In this document: in pieces, positions 32,332 through 45,376 of the stretch
How the letters are laid out: the number at the start of each line of letters is the position of its first letter
How positions within the stretch are numbered: position 1 is the stretch's first letter
From: Novosphingobium kaempferiae
Lineage (GTDB): Bacteria; Pseudomonadota; Alphaproteobacteria; Sphingomonadales; Sphingomonadaceae
Reading direction: 5' to 3'
Assembly (NCBI RefSeq): GCF_021227995.1
Contig: NZ_CP089301.1
Span: forward strand, 248,001 to 312,000
Length of the DNA: 64,000 nt
The notes under the pieces: generated by a model
The model's input: the letters and a program-made list of their open reading frames with translations, nothing else
Database searches by the model: none
Told to the model about the DNA's origin: nothing
Position numbers and translations under genes: made by a program

Positions 32332-35331
32332 GTGAAGACAACCATCCAGAAGGCCGCCCTGCGCGGTGCGACCAGCCTTACGGCGTTCGCCCTGCTTTGC
32401 GGCACTGCCTATGCGCAAGATGCGGCTCCGCAGGCGGCTGATACCACCGATGATTCGAATGCGATCATCGTTACCGGCTCGATCCTCAAGTCGCCGGTAC
32501 TGCCCTCGCCCGTCACCTCGATCCAGACCGAGAACCTGGATCAGCGCGGCATCAGCACCATCCAGGAAGGCATTCAGCGCATTTCGGCCAACAACGGCCC
32601 GGCACTGACCAACTCCTTCACGGCAAACGGCGCGTTCGCTGCCGGTGCTTCGGCGGTCTCGCTGCGTGGTCTGACCACCAACTCGACGCTGGTCCTGTTC
32701 GACGGCATGCGCGCGGCTTTCTACCCGCTGGCAGACGACGGCACGCGTAACTTCGTCGATCTGAACACGATCCCCGACGATATCGTCGAGCGCTTCGAAG
32801 TCCTGCGCGACGGTGCATCGTCGACCTACGGCGCCGACGCGATCGCCGGTGTGGTGAACATCATCACCAAGAAGGAAATTCAGGGCATCTCGGGCCGCGT
32901 GGAAGCCGGCATCTCCGATCGTGGCGATGCCGCCACGCAACGCCTCTCGCTGACCGCCGGCTTCGGTGATCTCGAGTCCAATGGCCTCAACGCTTACATC
33001 AGCGGCTTCTACTACCACTCGGATCCGCTGTATAACCGCCAGCGTCCGGCACCATACAGCACCGACGACTTCAGCACCGTCTGCAACGACGGCACCTGCG
33101 GCATCAATGGCGTCATCAACGGCCTGCAGCCCGATGGCTTCACCGGCGGTTTCGGCATCACCACGCCGTTCATGGTCCGTCCCCGCGATGCGGCCACTGG
33201 CGGTGGGATCACCGGCGTTTCCTCGCGCTACCAGTATCTGAATGGCTGCGGCAACCTGCCCACCTACACGCCGACCCCGGCTGAGTTGGCTCTTCCGCAA
33301 AACGTCGCAGCCCCCGCGTCGGGCCCGGTCTGCCAGGAAGACGTCACTAACCGTTACGGCATGATCTCGCCCGAGATCGAGCGTTTCGGCTTCTCGTCGC
33401 GCATCACCGCAAGGATCAACGACGACACCGAAGCTTACGCCGCTTTCAACTTCGTGCAGTCCTCGTCGCATGACACCTATCTGCCTGCAACGATCCGTGC
33501 GAACGCTCCAGCGCCGTTCTATTTCCCGCGCTACAGCACCTCGGCGAACGTAGCCTACTACGGCAACAACACGATCCTGCAGCTGCCGGTCTACGTCTGC
33601 GCACGCGGCACGATCGGCGCCTGCACCGCGGCCAACGGCACGCTGAACCCGAACAACCCGTATGCGGCTCAGGGCTACAACGCTGCGATCACCGGTCGCA
33701 TTCCGAACCTGTTCGAGGACAACCGTAGCCGCACCCGCGCATTCCGCGGCGCGTTCGGCATCAACGGCAAGATCACCGACAACTGGAACTACAACTTCAA
33801 CGCAACCGCGATGCACATGGACCTCCAGCGTCGCAACAATGGTTACGTCTACATCCAGCACTTGCTCGATGTGATCGCAGACGGCAGCTACAACTTCCGC
33901 GATCCCTCCGCCAACAGCCAGGAAACGCTGGATTACCTCGCTCCTGAAGCACGCGCGACCTCGACCTCGGACCTCGTCCAGGTCGATGCGAACGTGACCG
34001 GCACCCTTGCCGAACTGCCGGGCGGCCCGCTGCAGGTGGCAGTCGGCCTTTCGTACCGTTACGAAGCCGTGGACTCGCCGAGCCTCAACTCGGACATCAA
34101 CGGTGGTACGGAGCGTTACTTCCGCCTCAACGGTTTCGCGCTGAAGGGTAGCCGTTCGGTCTATTCGGCTTATGCCGAAGTCAACGCGCCGATCATCGAG
34201 CAGGCGACGGTCAACCTTTCGGGTCGCTATGACCGTTACCCGAACGGTATCGACAACTTCTCGCCCAAGGTCGGCGTCGTCGTCCAGCCGTTCTCGGATG
34301 AGCGACTGTCGCTGCGCGGCACCTACTCGCGCGGTTTCCGTATCCCGAGCTTCGGTGAATCGGATGCCACCTTCCCGACGACCGGTTACGTAACCGCCAA
34401 CGCCGGTATCTATACCGACTCGTTCCTGGCCCAGTACGGCTGCTCGCGTGACACTTACACGAGCTGCCCGACTTACATCACCGGTGCCAGCTACGGTTCG
34501 ACCTCGGTCTCCAACCCTGACCTGAAGCCCGAGAAGTCTCGCAGCTTCACCGGCGGTGTCGAAGTGCGCCCGCTGCGTGGCGTCAAGCTTGCTGTTGAAT
34601 ACTACAACATCAAGAAGACCAACGTCATCACGACCGCGAACAATGCGCCTGCCATTCTGGCGTACTACTCCGGCGCGGCGATCCCCGACGGCTATGCGGT
34701 CATCCCGGATGCTCCGGATGTGAACAACGAAGGCGCCACCCCGCGTATCGCGTTCGTGCAGTCGATGTTCATCAACGCCAACACCATGAAGACCGACGGT
34801 CTGGACTTCAGCGCCGAAGTCAACCTGCCGATCACCGACTCGGTGTCGATCAGCAGCTTCGCTGAAGCCACCTTCATCCGTCGCCTCGAGATGGTGTTCC
34901 CCGATGGTTCGAAGGAGCGCTATGACGGCACTCTGGGCAACTTCAACCTAACCGCAGGCAGCGGCACGCCGAAGTGGAAGGGCACCTGGACGACCGCGCT
35001 GTCGTTCGGTGAGAAGTTCACCCTTGCCGGCACCCTGAACTACTTCGACGGGTATGACACCTCGGCGATGGACCAGGGCACGGGCTACAAGGACTGCGGC
35101 CTCAACGACGGCAGCATCCCCTGTAAGGTTGACAGCTACATCACGTTCGACCTGAACGGTCAGGTGAAGCTGAACGACAAGTTCACGTTCTACGCGACCG
35201 TGCAGAATCTGTTCGACAACCTGCCCCCGATCGACACCATCACTTATGGTGCGCACGGCTACAACCCGATCCAGGGCGGCGAAGGCATCCTTGGCCGTTA
35301 CTTCAAGGCTGGCGTGAAGTTCGGCTTCTAA
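32332..35331 (+). CDS. TonB-dependent outer-membrane receptor
   Basis: A 999-residue receptor that would import a large or scarce substrate (siderophore, sugar, peptide, aromatic oligomer) across the outer membrane with TonB energy. Signal peptide of about 28 residues ending GTAYAQ, a TonB box-like NAIIVTGS, a plug domain (LRDGASSTYGADAIAGVVNI at its end), then the beta-barrel closing with the terminal aromatic GVKFGF. The start is GTG at 32332 with AAGGGAC upstream; the longer frame contains no signal. Codon use leans to GGT, CGT and GCT compared with its neighbours, as in strongly expressed genes. No ABC transporter or degradative enzyme is adjacent, so the substrate stays open. Confidence 0.94.
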   Translation: MKTTIQKAALRGATSLTAFALLCGTAYAQDAAPQAADTTDDSNAIIVTGSILKSPVLPSPVTSIQTENLDQRGISTIQEGIQRISANNGPALTNSFTANGAFAAGASAVSLRGLTTNSTLVLFDGMRAAFYPLADDGTRNFVDLNTIPDDIVERFEVLRDGASSTYGADAIAGVVNIITKKEIQGISGRVEAGISDRGDAATQRLSLTAGFGDLESNGLNAYISGFYYHSDPLYNRQRPAPYSTDDFSTVCNDGTCGINGVINGLQPDGFTGGFGITTPFMVRPRDAATGGGITGVSSRYQYLNGCGNLPTYTPTPAELALPQNVAAPASGPVCQEDVTNRYGMISPEIERFGFSSRITARINDDTEAYAAFNFVQSSSHDTYLPATIRANAPAPFYFPRYSTSANVAYYGNNTILQLPVYVCARGTIGACTAANGTLNPNNPYAAQGYNAAITGRIPNLFEDNRSRTRAFRGAFGINGKITDNWNYNFNATAMHMDLQRRNNGYVYIQHLLDVIADGSYNFRDPSANSQETLDYLAPEARATSTSDLVQVDANVTGTLAELPGGPLQVAVGLSYRYEAVDSPSLNSDINGGTERYFRLNGFALKGSRSVYSAYAEVNAPIIEQATVNLSGRYDRYPNGIDNFSPKVGVVVQPFSDERLSLRGTYSRGFRIPSFGESDATFPTTGYVTANAGIYTDSFLAQYGCSRDTYTSCPTYITGASYGSTSVSNPDLKPEKSRSFTGGVEVRPLRGVKLAVEYYNIKKTNVITTANNAPAILAYYSGAAIPDGYAVIPDAPDVNNEGATPRIAFVQSMFINANTMKTDGLDFSAEVNLPITDSVSISSFAEATFIRRLEMVFPDGSKERYDGTLGNFNLTAGSGTPKWKGTWTTALSFGEKFTLAGTLNYFDGYDTSAMDQGTGYKDCGLNDGSIPCKVDSYITFDLNGQVKLNDKFTFYATVQNLFDNLPPIDTITYGAHGYNPIQGGEGILGRYFKAGVKFGF

Positions 35332-35355
35332 GTCGAAATTCTGCTGAAAGATTGA

Positions 35356-35384
35356 GGGTGGGCCCGCAAGAGCCCGCCCTTTTT
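35356..35384 (+). terminator. Rho-independent terminator of the TonB receptor gene
   Basis: GGGTGGGC (35356-35363) pairs with GCCCGCCC (35372-35379), loop of 8 bases, then TTTTT. It lies 24 bases after the stop codon. Confidence 0.88.
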
Positions 35385-35456
35385 CTTTGCCCCGTTAAGG
35401 CTCCGCAGCCCAGAAGGATCGACAGCCAGCCGCACACGCAGTTGCTTGCATGCACG

Positions 35457-35485
35457 AAAAAGGGGCCGCAGTTTCCCGCGACCCC
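35457..35485 (-). terminator. Rho-independent terminator of clpB
   Basis: On the minus strand GGGGTCGC pairs with GCGGCCCC (one G-U wobble) around an 8-base loop, followed by a run of five T. It lies 24 bases past the clpB stop. Confidence 0.85.
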
Positions 35486-35508
35486 TTGCTGTTTACCGTG
35501 CTTCAAGC

Positions 35509-38088
<2,580 letters not shown>

Positions 38089-38114
38089 GGGTAGATGTGC
38101 CTCCTGACCTCGTC

Positions 38115-38144
38115 GATATGGTGTTGCTATTATGCAACACAAGG
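38115..38144 (-). promoter_or_regulatory. Candidate RpoH (sigma32) promoter of clpB
   Basis: Read on the minus strand: CTTGTG (38143-38138), about 15 bases, then ACCATAT (38122-38116), close to the alphaproteobacterial heat-shock pattern CTTGA-N-CCATAT. The -10 is about 28 bases before the clpB start codon, and clpB is a classic RpoH target. The spacer carries a perfect palindrome. Confidence 0.55.
38122..38139. promoter_or_regulatory. Palindrome TGTTGC-N6-GCAACA between clpB and the NTF2-like gene
   Basis: The arms extend to GTGTTGC/GCAACAC (38121-38140). It fills the spacer of the candidate clpB promoter and lies 218 bases before the NTF2-like gene. The 14-mer CGGCGCAACAAGAT at 38196-38209 follows, as in the TonB receptor upstream region. 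Confidence 0.5.
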
Positions 38145-38356
38145 GGTCGGCCCCCGAATTTTCATTGCCCTGCGGAATGCCCGAATACCTTGATCCGGCG
38201 CAACAAGATCACGCCGGAACCGGCGCATGGGAAAGATGGGTGCGCGCGTCCGGATTGCCAGAGGGCGCTTCGCCGGGGCGGTAAAGTATCGCGGCTCCCT
38301 AGCCGCCCCTGACCCGCTGCCCTAGCCTGCCCGCGACAACCGACGGGAAGAGGCAC

Positions 38357-38812
38357 ATGGCGAAATTCACACCGCAACAGGCGGCGGACGTCCTCGCGAT
38401 AAAGCAGGTGATCTACGAGTGGGGCGACGAACTCGACATCCACAACGGCCTTGCGATGCGCGAGACGGACTGCCTCTCGGAAGACGTGCGCTACAACGTC
38501 GGCGGCCAGTGGCGCGAGGGACTGAAGGAGGTCGAGGCCTTCTACAAGGGCCGTGCGGAGACGATGAAGGCCGGTGCCGGGCTCATGACGATGCGGCATA
38601 TCATCACTTCGCTGCGCGTTGGGTTCGACAGTGAGGATCATGCCAGCGTCGGATATCTGCTGGTTTTCTTCGCAGCTCTGGGCGATGGCCCCTTCGACAA
38701 GTACTGCGACCCCCTCGCCGTGGCCGATGTGCGGATGGAATGCAGGCGCGAAACCGACGGGGAATGGCGGATTTCGCTTTTCGATTCAGGGCAGATATTC
38801 AAACGGGGGTGA
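38357..38812 (+). CDS. NTF2-like (SnoaL/ring-hydroxylating beta-subunit fold) protein
   Basis: A 151-residue protein of the nuclear transport factor 2 superfamily. The opening helix DVLAIKQVIYEWGDELDIHN, the VRYNVGGQWREGLKEVEAFY block and TMRHIITSLRVGF strand match the cone-shaped fold. Members serve as isomerases, dehydratases or simple binding proteins, often next to catabolic genes. Divergent from clpB across a 268-base gap that shares a sequence module with the TonB receptor's upstream region. No specific reaction can be named. Confidence 0.82.
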   Translation: MAKFTPQQAADVLAIKQVIYEWGDELDIHNGLAMRETDCLSEDVRYNVGGQWREGLKEVEAFYKGRAETMKAGAGLMTMRHIITSLRVGFDSEDHASVGYLLVFFAALGDGPFDKYCDPLAVADVRMECRRETDGEWRISLFDSGQIFKRG

Positions 38813-38861
38813 GCTGCGGTTTGGCTCTGGCCTCGTCCTGACAAGCTGCTAACCTCGCCTC

Positions 38862-41777
38862 ATGCGTTCCCTAGCACCGTCGAGCCTCAGCGCTCTTGCC
38901 GCCGCCCTTCTCGTTTCCGCCTGCGCCAGCACGCCTTCGGGCATGCACTCAACGGCACCTAGCACGACCACAGCGGCACCAAGCGCCCCCCAACAGCCAC
39001 CTGCCGCGTCCCCACAGGAACTCGTGGCCCGGGTCGACATCCCCTACGAGAAGTTCGTCCTCGCCAACGGCCTGACCACCATCGTCCACACCGATCGCAA
39101 GGCGCCGATCGTCGCGATCACCGCCTACTACAAGGTCGGCTCCAAGAACGAGCCGCGCGGGCGTACCGGCTTCGCACATCTCTACGAGCACCTGTTCTTC
39201 GGCGGCTCGGCGAACGTGCCCAACTTCGACATCCCGCTCGAGGGCGCGGGATCGACGCCGACCAACGGATCGACCTGGTACGACCGCACCAACTACGTCG
39301 AGACCGTCCCGACCGGCGCGCTCGACCTTGCGCTGTTCATGGAGAGCGACCGCATGGGCGCGCTGCTCCCGGCGGTGACGCAGGACAAGCTCGACAAGCA
39401 GCGGGGCGTCGTCCAGAACGAGAAGCGTCAGGGCGACAACCAGCCTTACGGCCTTGCCGAATACGTGGTTTCCGAAGGGCTGTTCCCCGTCGGCCACCCC
39501 TACCGCCATTCGACGATCGGCTCGATGGCCGACCTCGACGCCGCGACGCTGACCGACGTGCGCAAGTGGTTCACCGATCACTACGGCCCGAACAACGTCG
39601 TGCTCGTGCTCTCGGGCGACATCGATGCCGCCACCGCCCGCCCTAAGGTCGAGCAGTGGTTCGGCGCCATTCCCAAGGGGCCGGAGATCGCCCCGGTTGC
39701 CGCCGGACCAGTCACCCTGCCCGCGCCGATCTCGCGCGACATGGCGGACCAGGTGCCGGTGCTGCGGCTCAGCCGCGACTGGAGCGGCCCCGGCCTCAAC
39801 GACGCCGACGCGCCCGCCCTGCGCATCGGCATGCACATCCTCGGCGGGCTCGCGAGTTCACGGCTCGACAACGAACTGGTGCGCGGCCAGCAGCTTGCGG
39901 TCTCGGTCAGCGCCTCGGCGCAGATCTTCCAGCAGGTCAGCTTCCTCGACGCGAGCATGGACGTAAAGCCCGGCGTCGAACGGGCCGCCGCCGAAGCGGC
40001 GCTCGACAAGGTTATCGCCGATTTCCTCGCCAGGGGGCCGAGCGAGGACGAAGTGCGCCGCGCCGTCGTCAGCACGCTCTCTGGCGAGATCGGCGGGCTT
40101 GAACAGGTCGGCGGCTTCTCCGGCAAGGGCGCGACACTGGCCGAAGGTCAGGTCTATTCGGGTGACCCGGCGAAGTACAAGGCAGACCTCGAGGCCATCG
40201 CCGCCCTGACCCCTGACGCGGTGCGCGCCGCGATGCAGAAGTGGCTCGGTCGTCCCGTCTACAAGATCGCGGTGGTTCCCGGACAGCGGACGGAAGACGG
40301 CGCCAAGATGGGCGGCTGGGGCGATGAGGCCACCAACCCGCCCGCAGCCGCGGACAAGCGCGCGAAGGCGCCGAAGCTTGCCCCCGCCCCCAAGCGCAGC
40401 TTCCCCGAAGTCGCGCCCGTGGGCGAACTCGCGTTCCCGGCGATCGAGCGCACCACGCTCTCCAACGGCATCCCAGTGGCGCTCGCACGCCGCACGGCGG
40501 TCCCCAAGCTGGTCATGTCGATCGACTTCGACGCGGGCTACGTCGCCGACGCGCTCGATACGCCCGGCACGCAGGGGCTCATGCTCGACATGCTGGAGGA
40601 AGGCACGACCAGCCGCAACGCCACCCAGATCGCCGAGGAGCAGGAACGTCTGGGCGCGTCGATCGGCACCGACGCGACCCTGGACAGCAGCAGCCTGACC
40701 ATGAGCGCGCTGAGCGCCAACCTTTCGCCCTCGCTCTCGCTGGCAGCCGACGTGCTCCTGCACCCAGCCTTCGCGCAGGCCGATTTCGACCGCGCACGCG
40801 GGCAGGCGCAGGCCGAACTGGCACAGGCCCAGTCCACGCCCAGCGCGCTGGCATCGCGCACGCTTGGTGGCGAGCTGTTCGGCACGCACCCCTATGCGCA
40901 ACCGGGCGACGGCCTCGGCACCGAAACCTCGCTCGCGGCGCTGACGCCGGAAGCCCTGCGTGCAGCCCATGCCAAGTGGCTGCGCCCGGACCTCGCCCGC
41001 ATCACCGTCGTCGGCGACGTCACGATGGCGGAACTGAAGCCCATGCTCGAGAAGGCATTCGGAGGGTGGAAGGCGCCTGCGGCCCCCAGGCCCGCCAAGC
41101 TGCTCGATGCCGCCACCCCCGCCCCGGCCTCGCGCATCGTCCTGATCGACCGGCCCAATTCGCCGCAGTCGGTCATCCTTGCCGGGCGCGTCCTGCCGCT
41201 GACCGGCCGCACCGCGAACGAAGAACCGCTGATGCTGGCGAACGATGTCGTCGGGAATGGATTCCTCTCGCGCCTGAACGCCGACATCCGCGAGGACAAG
41301 GGATGGAGCTACGGCGTGCGCTCGGGCGTCAGCCAGTCCACCGGCCCGCGCTTCCTGCAGGTTATGGCCCCGGTGCAGGCCGACCGTACCGGCGATTCGA
41401 TCCGCGCCATCGTCAAGGACATGAGCGCGTTCCCCGCGAAGCAGCCGGTATCCTCCGAAGAGTACCAGCGCGTCACCGAAGGCGCGATCCGCGCGCTGCC
41501 CAACCAGTTCGAGACCAACGGCGCGGTCCTCTCGGCGATCGTGAAGAACGACCGGCTGGGGCGGCCTGAGGACTACTACGTGCGCCTTGCGCAGACCTAT
41601 CGCGGCATCGACGCCAAGGGCATCGGCGCGGCAGCGGCGCGCTATCTCCAGCCCGCCGACCTGACCTGGGTCATCGTCGGCGACCGCAAGGTGGTGGAAC
41701 CGCAGCTCAAGGGTCTGGGTTTGCCCGTGGAAGTGCGCCCAGCCCCAGCTGGCGCCGCAACGGAACAAGGCGAATAA
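38862..41777 (+). CDS. M16 zinc metallopeptidase, two-domain, lipoprotein
   Basis: A 971-residue insulinase-type peptidase, second of the window. The first 22 residues are a lipoprotein signal (ALLVSAC lipobox), followed by a Pro/Thr/Ala-rich linker. The active-site motif is HLYEH (about residue 109 in GFAHLYEHLFFGG), with the distal Glu in the next ~75 residues; the second half (from ~residue 530, ERTTLSNGIPVALARR) lacks zinc ligands. Membrane-bound in the periplasm, likely acting on peptides. It differs from the 7238-10195 enzyme in being a lipoprotein. A small orphan gene follows after 11 bases. Confidence 0.92.
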   Translation: MRSLAPSSLSALAAALLVSACASTPSGMHSTAPSTTTAAPSAPQQPPAASPQELVARVDIPYEKFVLANGLTTIVHTDRKAPIVAITAYYKVGSKNEPRGRTGFAHLYEHLFFGGSANVPNFDIPLEGAGSTPTNGSTWYDRTNYVETVPTGALDLALFMESDRMGALLPAVTQDKLDKQRGVVQNEKRQGDNQPYGLAEYVVSEGLFPVGHPYRHSTIGSMADLDAATLTDVRKWFTDHYGPNNVVLVLSGDIDAATARPKVEQWFGAIPKGPEIAPVAAGPVTLPAPISRDMADQVPVLRLSRDWSGPGLNDADAPALRIGMHILGGLASSRLDNELVRGQQLAVSVSASAQIFQQVSFLDASMDVKPGVERAAAEAALDKVIADFLARGPSEDEVRRAVVSTLSGEIGGLEQVGGFSGKGATLAEGQVYSGDPAKYKADLEAIAALTPDAVRAAMQKWLGRPVYKIAVVPGQRTEDGAKMGGWGDEATNPPAAADKRAKAPKLAPAPKRSFPEVAPVGELAFPAIERTTLSNGIPVALARRTAVPKLVMSIDFDAGYVADALDTPGTQGLMLDMLEEGTTSRNATQIAEEQERLGASIGTDATLDSSSLTMSALSANLSPSLSLAADVLLHPAFAQADFDRARGQAQAELAQAQSTPSALASRTLGGELFGTHPYAQPGDGLGTETSLAALTPEALRAAHAKWLRPDLARITVVGDVTMAELKPMLEKAFGGWKAPAAPRPAKLLDAATPAPASRIVLIDRPNSPQSVILAGRVLPLTGRTANEEPLMLANDVVGNGFLSRLNADIREDKGWSYGVRSGVSQSTGPRFLQVMAPVQADRTGDSIRAIVKDMSAFPAKQPVSSEEYQRVTEGAIRALPNQFETNGAVLSAIVKNDRLGRPEDYYVRLAQTYRGIDAKGIGAAAARYLQPADLTWVIVGDRKVVEPQLKGLGLPVEVRPAPAGAATEQGE

Positions 41778-41788
41778 GGAGCATATCC

Positions 41789-42094
41789 ATGTCGGTTGCA
41801 GGAACTTACGACTGCGTGACGAATACCCCGCTCGGCCGCCAGAAGGGCGTGCTGACGATCATCCCCGGTGACGACGACAGCTTCACCGGCAACATCACCG
41901 GAGACCTCGGCAGCATGGACGTCGCCGATGGCCGGATCGCCGGGCAGACGCTGACGTGGTCGATGAAGATGACGTCGCCGATGCCGATGGACCTCGACTG
42001 CTCGGCCACGGTCGAGGGCGATGCCCTCACCGGCACAGTCAAGGCGGGCATGTTCGGATCGATGGAACTGACGGGAACGCGCCGGGCGGCATAG
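41789..42094 (+). CDS. Hypothetical 101-residue beta-rich protein
   Basis: Not recognised. AAGGAG lies 8 bases before the ATG and partly in the M16 stop codon region, so the gene is well placed for translation and likely co-transcribed with the peptidase. The sequence alternates short strands and turns (GVLTIIPGDDDSFTGNITGD, LTWSMKMTSPMPM, ALTGTVKAGMFGSMELTG), like a small beta-barrel or lipocalin-like fold. Two cysteines (residues 9 and ~73). No signal peptide. Confidence 0.7.
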   Translation: MSVAGTYDCVTNTPLGRQKGVLTIIPGDDDSFTGNITGDLGSMDVADGRIAGQTLTWSMKMTSPMPMDLDCSATVEGDALTGTVKAGMFGSMELTGTRRAA

Positions 42095-42334
42095 TGGCCG
42101 GAGGGGTAAGCCCGGCACCGCGCGCTCCACTGTGGCGCAGTGCCGGACCCCTCACCCCCCCAGGTGAGCCCTATCGGCAATTTCCGATGCCGCTGCGTGC
42201 AGAGCGTCGATGCCGTGAAATTCTCTGAAAGCCCCCTGAGCCTTCTCGCGCGTTCGATAACATCGCAGCGGGTGAAGACAAGCGTATTATTGCGGACCGT
42301 CCACTAACGGCACATGATTAGTTGCCCTGCGGAC

Positions 42335-42372
42335 ACAGAAACGCCGCCGGACTCGCATGGAGCCCGGCGGCG
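42335..42372 (-). terminator. Rho-independent terminator of gatCAB
   Basis: On the minus strand CGCCGCCGG (42372-42364) pairs with CCGGCGGCG (42350-42342) around a 13-base loop, followed by TTTCTGT. It lies about 20 bases beyond the gatB stop. The rest of the 299-base gap back to 42095 shows nothing else. Confidence 0.8.
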
Positions 42373-42393
42373 CGTCCTGTTTCGTAACGAAAA

Positions 42394-43890
42394 TCAGCCC
42401 AGCTTGGTCTTGAGGATCTCGTTGACCACCTGCGGGTTGGCCTTGCCCTGCATCGCCTTCATCGTCTGGCCGACGAAGAAGCCGAACAGCGCGACCTTGC
42501 CGTCCTTGTACTGGGCGACCTTGTCGGCATTGGCGGCGAGGATCTCGTCCACCTTGGCTTCGATGGCGCCGGTGTCCGATTCCTGCTTCAGACCCTCACG
42601 CTCGACGATGGCCTCGGCCCCGTCGCCGGTTTCGAGCATGATCTCCAGCACCTGCTTGGCGATCGAGCCCGAGATCGTGCCCTTGCCGATCAGCGCCAGC
42701 AGTTCCGCCGCCTGAACCGGGCTGACCGGCGAGTCCTCAAGCCCCTTGCCGAGCTTGTTAAGCGCGCCGAAGAACTCGGAGATCAGCCAGTTGGCCGCCT
42801 GCTTCGCGACGTCCGCCGGAGCCTTGCCCTGCGCCGAAGCGGCTTCGCCGAGCAGCGCTTCGAACCACTGGAACGTGTCGACGTCGGTGGTCAGCACCGC
42901 CGCGTTGTAGGCGGACAGGCCCAGTTCGCCCTCGTAGCGGGCGCGCTTGGCATCCGGCAGTTCGGGCAGCGAGGCGCGGCAGGCTTCGAGGAACGCGTCG
43001 TCCAGTTCAAGCGGCAGCAGGTCTGGATCGGGGAAGTAGCGATAGTCGTGCGCGTCTTCCTTCGAACGCATCGAGCGCGTCGAGCCGGTGTTCGGATCGA
43101 ACAGGCGCGTTTCCTGCACGATCTTGCCACCGGCTTCGAGCACGTCGACCTGGCGGTTCGCCTCGTGCTCGATCGTCTGCATGACGAAGCGCACCGAGTT
43201 GACGTTCTTGGTCTCGGTGCGGGTGCCGAACTCGTCGCCCGGCTTGCGGACCGAGACGTTGACGTCGCAGCGCATCGAGCCCTGGTCCATGTTGCCGTCG
43301 CACGAGCCGACGTAGCGCAGGATCGTGCGCAGCTTCGACACGTAGGCCCCCGCCTCTGCGGGCGAGCGCATGTCCGGGCGGCTGACGATCTCCATCAGCG
43401 CCACGCCCGAACGGTTGAGGTCGACATAGGACATCGTCGGGTGCTGGTCGTGCATCAGCTTACCCGCGTCCTGCTCGACGTGGATGCGCTCGATGCCGAT
43501 GACCTTGTCCTCGGGGATGCCCGCCTTCTCGTCCGCCTCGATCGTCAGCGAACCTTCGCCGACGAGCGGGTGGTAGAGCTGGCTGATCTGGTAGCCCTGC
43601 GGAAGATCGGCGTAGAAGTAGTTCTTGCGATCGAAGCGCGACCACTTGTTGATCTGCGCGTCGATGGCCATGCCGGTGCGCACGGCCTGCCGGATGCACT
43701 CGCGGTTCGGCACGGGCAGCATGCCCGGCATCGCCGCGTCGATGAGCGAGACCTGCGTGTTCGGCTCCGCGCCGAACGCCGTGGCCGAGCCGGAGAACAG
43801 CTTTGAATTGGACGTGACCTGCGCATGGATTTCGAGGCCGATCACGACCTCCCAGTCCCCGGTGGCGCCCTGGATGCGATACGTGCTCAT
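42394..43890 (-). CDS. gatB: Asp-tRNA(Asn)/Glu-tRNA(Gln) amidotransferase subunit B
   Basis: Binds the misacylated tRNA and activates its side chain with ATP. The 498 residues include the GatB start [20 protein letters not shown], the catalytic-core block [17 protein letters not shown] and, from ~residue 340, the helical and YqeY-like tail ending [10 protein letters not shown]. It begins 1 base after gatA stops. With gatC and gatA it completes the trimeric enzyme, implying indirect synthesis of Gln-tRNA and/or Asn-tRNA in this organism. Confidence 0.97.
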   Translation of the reverse strand: MSTYRIQGATGDWEVVIGLEIHAQVTSNSKLFSGSATAFGAEPNTQVSLIDAAMPGMLPVPNRECIRQAVRTGMAIDAQINKWSRFDRKNYFYADLPQGYQISQLYHPLVGEGSLTIEADEKAGIPEDKVIGIERIHVEQDAGKLMHDQHPTMSYVDLNRSGVALMEIVSRPDMRSPAEAGAYVSKLRTILRYVGSCDGNMDQGSMRCDVNVSVRKPGDEFGTRTETKNVNSVRFVMQTIEHEANRQVDVLEAGGKIVQETRLFDPNTGSTRSMRSKEDAHDYRYFPDPDLLPLELDDAFLEACRASLPELPDAKRARYEGELGLSAYNAAVLTTDVDTFQWFEALLGEAASAQGKAPADVAKQAANWLISEFFGALNKLGKGLEDSPVSPVQAAELLALIGKGTISGSIAKQVLEIMLETGDGAEAIVEREGLKQESDTGAIEAKVDEILAANADKVAQYKDGKVALFGFFVGQTMKAMQGKANPQVVNEILKTKLG

Positions 43891-43891
43891 A

Positions 43892-45376
43892 TTACCACCA
43901 CTTCCCCGGCTTTGCCGTGAACCCTGCGCGGCCTTCTATGGCGAGGCCGGCGTTCAGCACGCCCTGCTCGTCGAGCGGGCGACCGATGATCTGGAGGCCC
44001 AGCGGCAGCCCCTGCGCGTCTAGGCCTGCGGGCACCGACATCGCGGGCAGGCCCGCCAGCGAGGCCGGGACCGTGAACACGTCGTTGAGGTACATCGCGA
44101 TCGGATCGTCGTTGCTCTCACCCAGCGCGAACGCGGCGCTCGGCGCGGTCGGAGTCAGGAGGACGTCGACCTGCTCGAACGCCTTGGCGAAGTCCTGCGA
44201 GATCAGCGCGCGGACCTTCTGCGCCTTGGTGTAATAGGCATCGTAGAAGCCCGCCGACAGCACGTAAGTGCCGATCAGGATGCGGCGCTTGACCTCCGCA
44301 CCGAAGCCGTCGGCGCGGGTCGCGGCGTACATGTCCTGCAGGCCCGCACCGTCCGGCAGGTCGCGCAGGCCATAGCGCACGCCGTCATAGCGTGCGAGGT
44401 TCGACGAGGCTTCGGCCGGGGCGATGATGTAGTAGGTCGCGAGCGCGTACTGCGTGTGCGGCAGCGAGACTTCGACCACTTCGGCGCCCGCGTCCTTGAG
44501 CCAGGCGATGCCCTGCTCCCAGATCGCCTCGATCTCGGCGGGCATGCCGTCGACGCGGTATTCCTTCGGAATGCCGACCTTCTTGCCCTTGAGATCGCCC
44601 GACAGCGCGGCGGTCCAGTTCGGCACCGGCAGGTCGAGGCTGGTCGCGTCCTTGGGGTCGAACCCGGCCATGCTCTCCAGCATGATCGCGCAGTCGGTGA
44701 CGTCGCGCGCCATCGCGCCCGCCTGATCGAGCGAGCTGGCATAGGCCACCACGCCCCAGCGCGAACAGCGCCCGTAGGTCGGCTTGATGCCGGTGGTGCC
44801 GGTGTAGGCAGCAGGCTGGCGGATCGAGCCGCCGGTGTCGGTGCCGGTGGCGGCAGGCACGAGCCGCGCCGCGATCGCGGCAGAGGAACCGCCCGAGGAA
44901 CCGCCCGCCGTCAGCGGCGCGTTGCTGCCGGGACGACGCCAGGGCGACACGACCGAGCCGAAGTGGCTGCTCTCGTTCGAGGAGCCCATAGCAAACTGGT
45001 CGAGGTTGAGCTTGCCCAGCAGGCCCGCGCCCGCATCCCACAGCTTCTGCGAGACGGTCGATTCGTACTGCGGAACGAAACCTTCGAGGATGTGGCTGGC
45101 GGCGGTCGTCTGCACGCCATTGGTGGCGAACAGGTCCTTCATGCCAATCGGCACGCCGCCCATGGGCCCAAGCGCCTCGCCCGCCGCACGCTTCGCGTCG
45201 GTGGCCTTGGCCGCCTCGATGGCCTTTTCAGGTGTGGCGACGATGAAGGCGTTCAGCGCGTCCTGCGCGGCGGCGACGTTGGCGTTGAACGCCTCGGCCA
45301 CTTCGACGGCGGAGAAAGTGCCGGCGGCAACGCCGTCACGGATGGCGGCTACGCCAAGTTCGGTAATTTCGGTCAT
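43892..45376 (-). CDS. gatA: Asp-tRNA(Asn)/Glu-tRNA(Gln) amidotransferase subunit A
   Basis: Glutaminase subunit (494 residues) that frees ammonia from glutamine. It belongs to the amidase-signature family; the Ser-cisSer-Lys triad is carried by [11 protein letters not shown] (Lys) and [20 protein letters not shown] (serines), followed by the [16 protein letters not shown] signature. The start overlaps the gatC stop by one base and gatB follows after one base. Confidence 0.97.
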   Translation of the reverse strand: MTEITELGVAAIRDGVAAGTFSAVEVAEAFNANVAAAQDALNAFIVATPEKAIEAAKATDAKRAAGEALGPMGGVPIGMKDLFATNGVQTTAASHILEGFVPQYESTVSQKLWDAGAGLLGKLNLDQFAMGSSNESSHFGSVVSPWRRPGSNAPLTAGGSSGGSSAAIAARLVPAATGTDTGGSIRQPAAYTGTTGIKPTYGRCSRWGVVAYASSLDQAGAMARDVTDCAIMLESMAGFDPKDATSLDLPVPNWTAALSGDLKGKKVGIPKEYRVDGMPAEIEAIWEQGIAWLKDAGAEVVEVSLPHTQYALATYYIIAPAEASSNLARYDGVRYGLRDLPDGAGLQDMYAATRADGFGAEVKRRILIGTYVLSAGFYDAYYTKAQKVRALISQDFAKAFEQVDVLLTPTAPSAAFALGESNDDPIAMYLNDVFTVPASLAGLPAMSVPAGLDAQGLPLGLQIIGRPLDEQGVLNAGLAIEGRAGFTAKPGKWW

